A program made the translations under genes and the position numbers. From Methanosarcina sp. UBA402 (lineage in GTDB: Archaea; Halobacteriota; Methanosarcinia; Methanosarcinales; Methanosarcinaceae): 9,591 nt of DNA. Below the pieces are notes generated by a model, which worked only from the letters and a program-made list of their open reading frames with translations, ran no database searches and was not told the DNA's origin. Numbering within the stretch: the stretch's first letter is position 1; every line of letters starts with the position of its first letter. This document shows positions 6,157-9,591 of the stretch, one piece after another. The DNA lies in assembly GCA_002509325.1 (NCBI GenBank), contig DADO01000090.1:1359-10949 (forward strand), given 5' to 3'.

Positions 6157-6250
6157 GAGAAATTAAAAACTTATAAAAGAGAAATTAAAAACTTAAAAAA
6201 GAGAAATTAAAAACTTAAAAAAGAGAAATTAAAAGGTCTGTTAAAAGACC
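6157..6250 (-). terminator. folD terminator region: hairpin plus four 22-bp T-rich repeats
   Basis: Downstream of folD the minus strand has a hairpin with arms GGTCT and AGACC (6235-6239 and 6246-6250), followed by TTTTAATTTCTC. The same T-rich element recurs at exactly 22-bp spacing: on the plus strand GAGAAATT begins at 6157, 6179, 6201 and 6223, with the core GAGAAATTAAAAACTT shared by the first three. Every unit presents several U runs in the transcript. Archaeal polymerase terminates at oligo-U, so a repeated terminator is plausible; it would separate folD from the DHPS unit. Confidence 0.55.
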
Positions 6251-6264
6251 CCAATAAAGAAGTT

Positions 6265-7128
6265 TTAAAAATTAATTTCTGCACATCTAAGTACATGCTT
6301 CATCAGCATGGCAACTGTCAGAGGACCTACGCCGCCAGGAACAGGGGTGATTAGGGCCGCCTTCTTGATTACATTTTCGAAGTCTACGTCTCCGTATACG
6401 CCGTCTTTTTCCTGGGTAATACCCACATCAAAAATTACTGCACCATCCTTTACCATATCGGCTTTGATGAGGTGTTTAACTCCAGTCGCTACCACAAGAA
6501 TGTCTGCCTCAAGCGTGTATTTCTTAAGGTCATCTGTAAACACGTGACAGACCGAAACGGTTGCGTTCCGGTTAAGGAACATTGCTGCCATGGGTTTTCC
6601 AACAACATTACTGTGCCCGACAATAACCACGTTTTTGCCCTTAACAGGCATATTATATTCTTCAAGCGCCCGGATAATCCCATGCGGCGTACAGGGAACA
6701 AGCCCTTCATCCCCTATCATTAGTTTTCCCATATTGTAGGGATGGAAGCCATCCGCATCTTTCTCAGGGGCTATGGCTTCCATTGCTTCCTGAGGGAAAA
6801 GGTGTTTCGGAAGCGGGAGCTGAAGCAGAATTGCGTGTACATCTTTACTTTTATTAAGAGTATCAATCAGGGAGAGAAGTTCCTCCTGACTGGTTTCTGC
6901 CGGAAGGAAGTGATCTTCTGCCCGGATGCCCACACGTTCGCAAGCTCTATGTTTCAGGCGGACGTACATTTTGGAAGCAGGGTCATCGCCTACAAGGATA
7001 GTAGCAAGCCCAGGCGTGACGCCCCGGCCGCTTTTCAGGGCTTCAACTCCAGACCCTACTTCATCTTCAATCTGCTTTGCAAGAACTTTTCCGTCTATGA
7101 TCCGTAACTCATAGCCTTCAGCTGACAT
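6265..7128 (-). CDS. folD: Bifunctional methylene-THF dehydrogenase/methenyl-THF cyclohydrolase (287 aa)
   Basis: Oxidises 5,10-methylene-THF to methenyl-THF with NAD(P) and hydrolyses it to 10-formyl-THF in the cytoplasm. Family motifs in order: VGDDPASKMYVRLK (46-59) with the catalytic Tyr55 and Lys59, LLQLPLP (101-107), PEKDADGFHP (121-130), the nucleotide-binding segment VGHSNVVGKP (170-179), and TPVPGGVGPLT (261-271). The length is standard. The family usually has Arg or a small residue where VGHS has His, which may bear on NAD/NADP choice. ATG 7128 is used: GGAGTG lies nine bases before it, while the in-frame TTG at 7161 would overlap the glyA stop. The gap to glyA is 26 bases, indicating one operon. 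FolD is bacterial in character and folate-specific, which is unusual in a methanogen whose main carrier is H4MPT. Confidence 0.95.
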   Translation of the reverse strand: MSAEGYELRIIDGKVLAKQIEDEVGSGVEALKSGRGVTPGLATILVGDDPASKMYVRLKHRACERVGIRAEDHFLPAETSQEELLSLIDTLNKSKDVHAILLQLPLPKHLFPQEAMEAIAPEKDADGFHPYNMGKLMIGDEGLVPCTPHGIIRALEEYNMPVKGKNVVIVGHSNVVGKPMAAMFLNRNATVSVCHVFTDDLKKYTLEADILVVATGVKHLIKADMVKDGAVIFDVGITQEKDGVYGDVDFENVIKKAALITPVPGGVGPLTVAMLMKHVLRCAEINF

Positions 7129-7154
7129 TGGTAAAAACACTCCAACCTTTCCGG

Positions 7155-8393
7155 TTAGCAATAAACCGGGAACCTTGAACAGAGTTCCCTGACCTTGCTA
7201 CTTGTTTCCGACAGGAGCCTATCATTTTCTGCATTCTTAATTGCGATCTCGATATAGTCGGCAATTAATTCCATTTCTTTCTCCTTCATACCTCTTGTGG
7301 TGCTGGCTGGGGTTCCGAGCCTTACTCCACTCGTGATAAATGGGCTGCGGGTCTCGAAGGGCACGGTGTTTTTGTTTGCAATAATTCCGGCTTTGCTCAT
7401 GGCCGCTTCTGCATCCTTGCCTGTTATACTCATATTATTTAGATTGACAAGCATAAGATGATTGTCCGTGCCGCCAGAAACAATATCAAAACCCTTTTCT
7501 TTCAGACAATTACACAGAGTTTCTGCGTTCTTCACGGTCTGAACCTGGTCCTGTTTGAATTTCTCACTCATAGCCTCTTTAAAAGCTACCGCTTTTCCGG
7601 CTATTATGTGCATGAGAGGCCCACCCTGAATCCCAGGGAAAACAGCCTTGTTAACTCCTGTTGCAAGTTCTTCAGTCCTGGAAATAATCATTCCGCCTCT
7701 TGGGCCTCGGAGAGTCTTGTGAGTCGTACTGGTAACAAAGTCTGCATAAGGTACAGGACTCTGGTGCACACCTGCAACTACAAGCCCTGCAATGTGGGCA
7801 ATGTCCGCAAGTAGATAAGCTCCGACCTCATCAGCAATTTCGCGGAACTGCTTGAAATCGATTTCACGAGGATAAGCTGAGGCCCCGCAAACAATCATTT
7901 TCGGTTTGCATTCCTTTGCCTTTTCCAGAAGTTCAGAGTAGTCAAGCATCTCAGTTTCTTTACTGACACCGTAAGGTACAATATTATAGAGCTTTCCGGA
8001 AAAACTTACCGGGCTGCCGTGAGAAAGATGCCCGCCGTGCGAGAGATCCATGGACATTATGGTATCTCCAGGCTGCAAAACCGAAAAATAGACAGCCATA
8101 TTCGCCCCAGAACCTGAATGAGGCTGGACGTTTACGTAATTTGCATTAAAGATTTCCTTTGCCCTGGCAATCGCAAGATCCTCAGCAACGTCAACGAAAT
8201 CGCACCCGCCGTAGTATCGCTTGCCTGAATACCCTTCGGCATATTTATTGGTCAGAATCGACCCCTGGGCTTCCATAACGGCTTTGCTCGCGTAATTTTC
8301 AGATGCAATAAGGTTCAATTTATATTCCTGTCGCTCGGCTTCATTCTTAATAGCCTCGGCCAGTTCCGGATCAATTTTTTCAATATAAGACAT
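7155..8393 (-). CDS. glyA: Serine hydroxymethyltransferase (412 aa)
   Basis: PLP enzyme interconverting serine + THF and glycine + 5,10-methylene-THF. Seen: LNLIASENYAS (27-36), GKRYYGGCDFVD (57-68), QPHSGSGANMAVY (90-102), GGHLSHGSPVSFSGKLYN (120-137) with the ring-stacking His122, DIAHIAGLV (197-205) with Asp197 and His200, and TSTTHKTLRGPRGG (221-234) with the Schiff-base Lys226. All catalytic residues are present; the length equals typical bacterial SHMT and the sequence looks bacterial rather than like the divergent archaeal H4MPT-linked type. ATG 8393 is chosen because AGGTGA precedes it by five bases; an upstream ATG at 8417 has no such site. It is followed by folD after 26 bases and preceded by a long leader with an 11-bp tandem array. 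It supplies the C1 units that FolD and PurN use. Confidence 0.96.
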   Translation of the reverse strand: MSYIEKIDPELAEAIKNEAERQEYKLNLIASENYASKAVMEAQGSILTNKYAEGYSGKRYYGGCDFVDVAEDLAIARAKEIFNANYVNVQPHSGSGANMAVYFSVLQPGDTIMSMDLSHGGHLSHGSPVSFSGKLYNIVPYGVSKETEMLDYSELLEKAKECKPKMIVCGASAYPREIDFKQFREIADEVGAYLLADIAHIAGLVVAGVHQSPVPYADFVTSTTHKTLRGPRGGMIISRTEELATGVNKAVFPGIQGGPLMHIIAGKAVAFKEAMSEKFKQDQVQTVKNAETLCNCLKEKGFDIVSGGTDNHLMLVNLNNMSITGKDAEAAMSKAGIIANKNTVPFETRSPFITSGVRLGTPASTTRGMKEKEMELIADYIEIAIKNAENDRLLSETSSKVRELCSRFPVYC

Positions 8394-8450
8394 TACTCTC
8401 ACCTGAAACTTATTCATTAAAACTATTCAAAATCAAGACTTTTGTGATTT

Positions 8451-8526
8451 GAGTTGATGTTGAGTTGATGTTGAGTTGATGTTGAGTTGATGTTGAGTTG
8501 ATGTTGAGTTGATGTTGAGTTGAGGG
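8451..8526. repeat. 11-bp tandem array in the glyA leader
   Basis: GAGTTGATGTT is repeated without mismatch at 8451, 8462, 8473, 8484, 8495 and 8506, then breaks off as GAGTTGAGGG at 8517. The array begins about 58 bases upstream of the glyA ATG. On the minus strand it reads AACATCAACTC and would be transcribed as an unstructured, G-poor leader if the promoter lies upstream. The period matches that of the array near cofE, but the sequence differs. Confidence 0.95.
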
Positions 8527-8810
8527 TTGATTAATGCTAGCGTGTGAATACGTGCAAGAGCTGCCTGACAGTTGGAAAGTAACTCCAGAGGTAAGGAGCA
8601 TTTATCGGCAGAACCCCCGGATAGCGGGATGTAATTAAGCAGGCTCTTAAACATGCCCTATAAATATGCCCTATAACCTTCTAGAGGGGGTTTTCACACT
8701 GAAGTCTCAGAACTTCCGGTAAAAAGCTCCTGATCATCTTGAAGAGGGGAAACTTCGAAACCTGAAAAGCCGCATGGCATATGAGATTTCGTGAATACCT
8801 ATAAGTTTGA

Positions 8811-8826
8811 ATTATTTATAACTATC
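8811..8826 (-). promoter_or_regulatory. Candidate TATA box for glyA-folD
   Basis: The minus strand reads GATAGTTATAAATAAT, a good archaeal TATA-like sequence with a purine-rich start. It would give a leader of almost 400 bases. A second candidate (GGCATATTTATAG, minus strand, about 8657-8669) would give a leader near 240 bases. Both place the 11-bp array inside the transcript. Confidence 0.3.
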
Positions 8827-8891
8827 AGGGACTAATGAGGTAATTAACCAGTAAAATCCATTCCGGTTTCGCATTAATTTTAAGCGTTTGC

Positions 8892-9500
8892 TCAAGTCCG
8901 GGTTACTACATTTCTACCCTCAATTTTAAGTTTACCCTCGGTAAAAAGCCTGACTGCCTCAGGATAGATAATATGTTCCTGTTCTAGGATTCTGGCAGTA
9001 AGGTTTTCTTCCGTATCTCCGGGAAGTACAGGCACACATCTCTGGAGGATTATTGGCCCTGAGTCCAGCCCTTCATCTACAAAGTGTACTGTACAGCCTG
9101 CAACTTTTACCCCGTATTCAAAGGCTTGCTTCTGGGCGTGAAGCCCTTTAAAGGCTGGAAGAAGAGAAGGATGAATATTCATAATCCTGTTCCTGTAGAG
9201 TTCAATTATTTCATTCCCTAAAAGCCGGAAGTAACCTGCAAGCAGAAGAAGATCCGTATTGTACTGGTTGAGAACATTCAGGATTGCTCTGTCATATCCA
9301 TCCTTGTCGTACTCGCCCGGATCAAGGAAAACTGTGCTTATTCCATGATTTTTTGCACGTTCGAGAGCATAAGCATTTGCCTTATTGGAAATAACCACAT
9401 TAATTGCCGCATTCTTTATGTGACCCTTTTCAATGCTGTCTATAATTGCCTGGAGATTCGAACCATTTCCAGAAACCAGCACTGCAATCTTTACCGTCAT
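8892..9500 (-). CDS. purN: Phosphoribosylglycinamide formyltransferase, 10-formyl-THF dependent (202 aa)
   Basis: Third step of purine synthesis: transfers the formyl group of 10-formyl-THF to GAR. Seen: the N-terminal phosphate-binding segment VLVSGNGSNLQAIID (7-21), the folate-site region LLLLAGYFRLL (84-94), and the catalytic trio Asn108 and His110 in MNIHPSLLPAFKG (107-119) and Asp146 in VDEGLDSGPIIL (141-152). The order and spacing match the E. coli enzyme, shifted by two residues. The length is typical. The ATG at 9500 has no clear ribosome site; a TATA-like CCTAATATAG about 30 bases upstream suggests a leaderless or nearly leaderless message. Many archaea use formate-dependent PurT for this step, so PurN implies a real 10-formyl-THF pool, which FolD and GlyA on the same strand downstream can provide. 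Confidence 0.96.
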   Translation of the reverse strand: MTVKIAVLVSGNGSNLQAIIDSIEKGHIKNAAINVVISNKANAYALERAKNHGISTVFLDPGEYDKDGYDRAILNVLNQYNTDLLLLAGYFRLLGNEIIELYRNRIMNIHPSLLPAFKGLHAQKQAFEYGVKVAGCTVHFVDEGLDSGPIILQRCVPVLPGDTEENLTARILEQEHIIYPEAVRLFTEGKLKIEGRNVVTRT

Positions 9501-9524
9501 TGAAGCTTTTAGAATGAAACAGTG

Positions 9525-9536
9525 CTATATTAGGGT
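9525..9536 (-). promoter_or_regulatory. Candidate TATA box for purN
   Basis: The minus strand contains CCTAATATAGC here. Its distance to the purN ATG (about 30 bases) places the predicted transcript start within a few bases of the start codon, in line with the missing ribosome site. Confidence 0.3.
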
Positions 9537-9591
9537 TTTGGAACTATACGATATCTGGAAAGACTGAAGATCAAATTGCGGGCGGCCACCC

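Larger units (their letters stand above)
8394..8891. other. Spacer between purN and glyA
   Basis: These 498 bases hold the glyA leader and promoter. From right to left: an AT-rich stretch with a TATA-like element, a block of more balanced composition (about 8527-8720) with a small CCCG/CGGG hairpin near 8616-8628 and a doubled ATGCCCTATAA (8653-8663, 8666-8676), then an 11-bp tandem array close to glyA. Minus-strand open frames through the array are by-products of its composition. I recognise no known RNA family in it. Confidence 0.55.

Noticed and set aside
6742..7107. Plus-strand frame opposite folD
   Set aside because: FolD motifs on the minus strand cover this whole stretch; the plus-strand peptide shows no domain pattern.
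8410..8654. Minus-strand open frames rich in Asn, Ser, Thr and Gln over the 11-bp array
   Set aside because: An 11-bp unit without stop codons is open in all phases and yields a repeating peptide; there is no ribosome site and the frames end against glyA. The non-repeat portion is not recognisable.
8869..8886. Possible terminator hairpin after purN (CGC...GCG)
   Set aside because: The stem is short with a bulge and no T run follows on the minus strand.
1..9591. tRNA or rRNA genes, insertion sequences, prophage or defence genes
   Set aside because: I looked for T-loop-like motifs, transposase motifs and terminal inverted repeats in the spacers and found none that hold up.

Overview
The window looks like chromosomal DNA of a methanogenic archaeon of the genus Methanosarcina, most like the M. 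barkeri group. The evidence is an F420-0:glutamate ligase family gene, a DUF1638 gene next to the wreck of a methyltransferase corrinoid protein, an archaeal-type dihydropteroate synthase with a MetV-like partner, GGTGA/GAGGT-type ribosome sites, AT-rich spacers of several hundred bases, and TATA-like boxes. The species is inferred, not proven. Seven of the eight intact genes are on the minus strand; only alaX is on the plus strand.

Left part (1-2352): a cofE-family gene, a 386-base spacer carrying an 11-bp tandem array and an 18-bp tandem duplication, a DUF1638 gene, and directly upstream of that gene an unlabelled pseudogene. The pseudogene is the N-terminal helical domain of a corrinoid protein, broken by short tandem duplications and cut off before its B12-binding domain. 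Middle (2353-5490): a divergent spacer, alaX (trans-editing of mischarged tRNA-Ala), and the convergent pair dihydropteroate synthase-metV, whose reading frames are only two bases apart. Then comes an AT-rich spacer of about 770 bases with inverted repeats and, just after the folD stop, a hairpin and four T-rich 22-bp repeats that look like a terminator.

Right part (6265-9500): purN, glyA and folD, transcribed leftwards in that order. Together they form a tetrahydrofolate (THF) one-carbon module. GlyA moves the serine C3 carbon to THF, FolD oxidises methylene-THF to 10-formyl-THF, and PurN uses that to make formyl-GAR for purines. Methanogens normally carry C1 units on tetrahydromethanopterin (H4MPT), so this is a biosynthetic folate branch beside the energy pathway. 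The neighbouring DHPS and MetV-like genes could supply or use the same pterin, though an H4MPT-related role is equally open for them.

The most noteworthy points are the folate module in a methanogen, the DHPS with an extra C-terminal domain and an unusual loop 2, the MetV homologue without MetF in view, the corrinoid-protein pseudogene, and the repeated occurrence of short tandem duplications (11, 15, 16, 18, 22 and 23 bp) in spacers and in the pseudogene.
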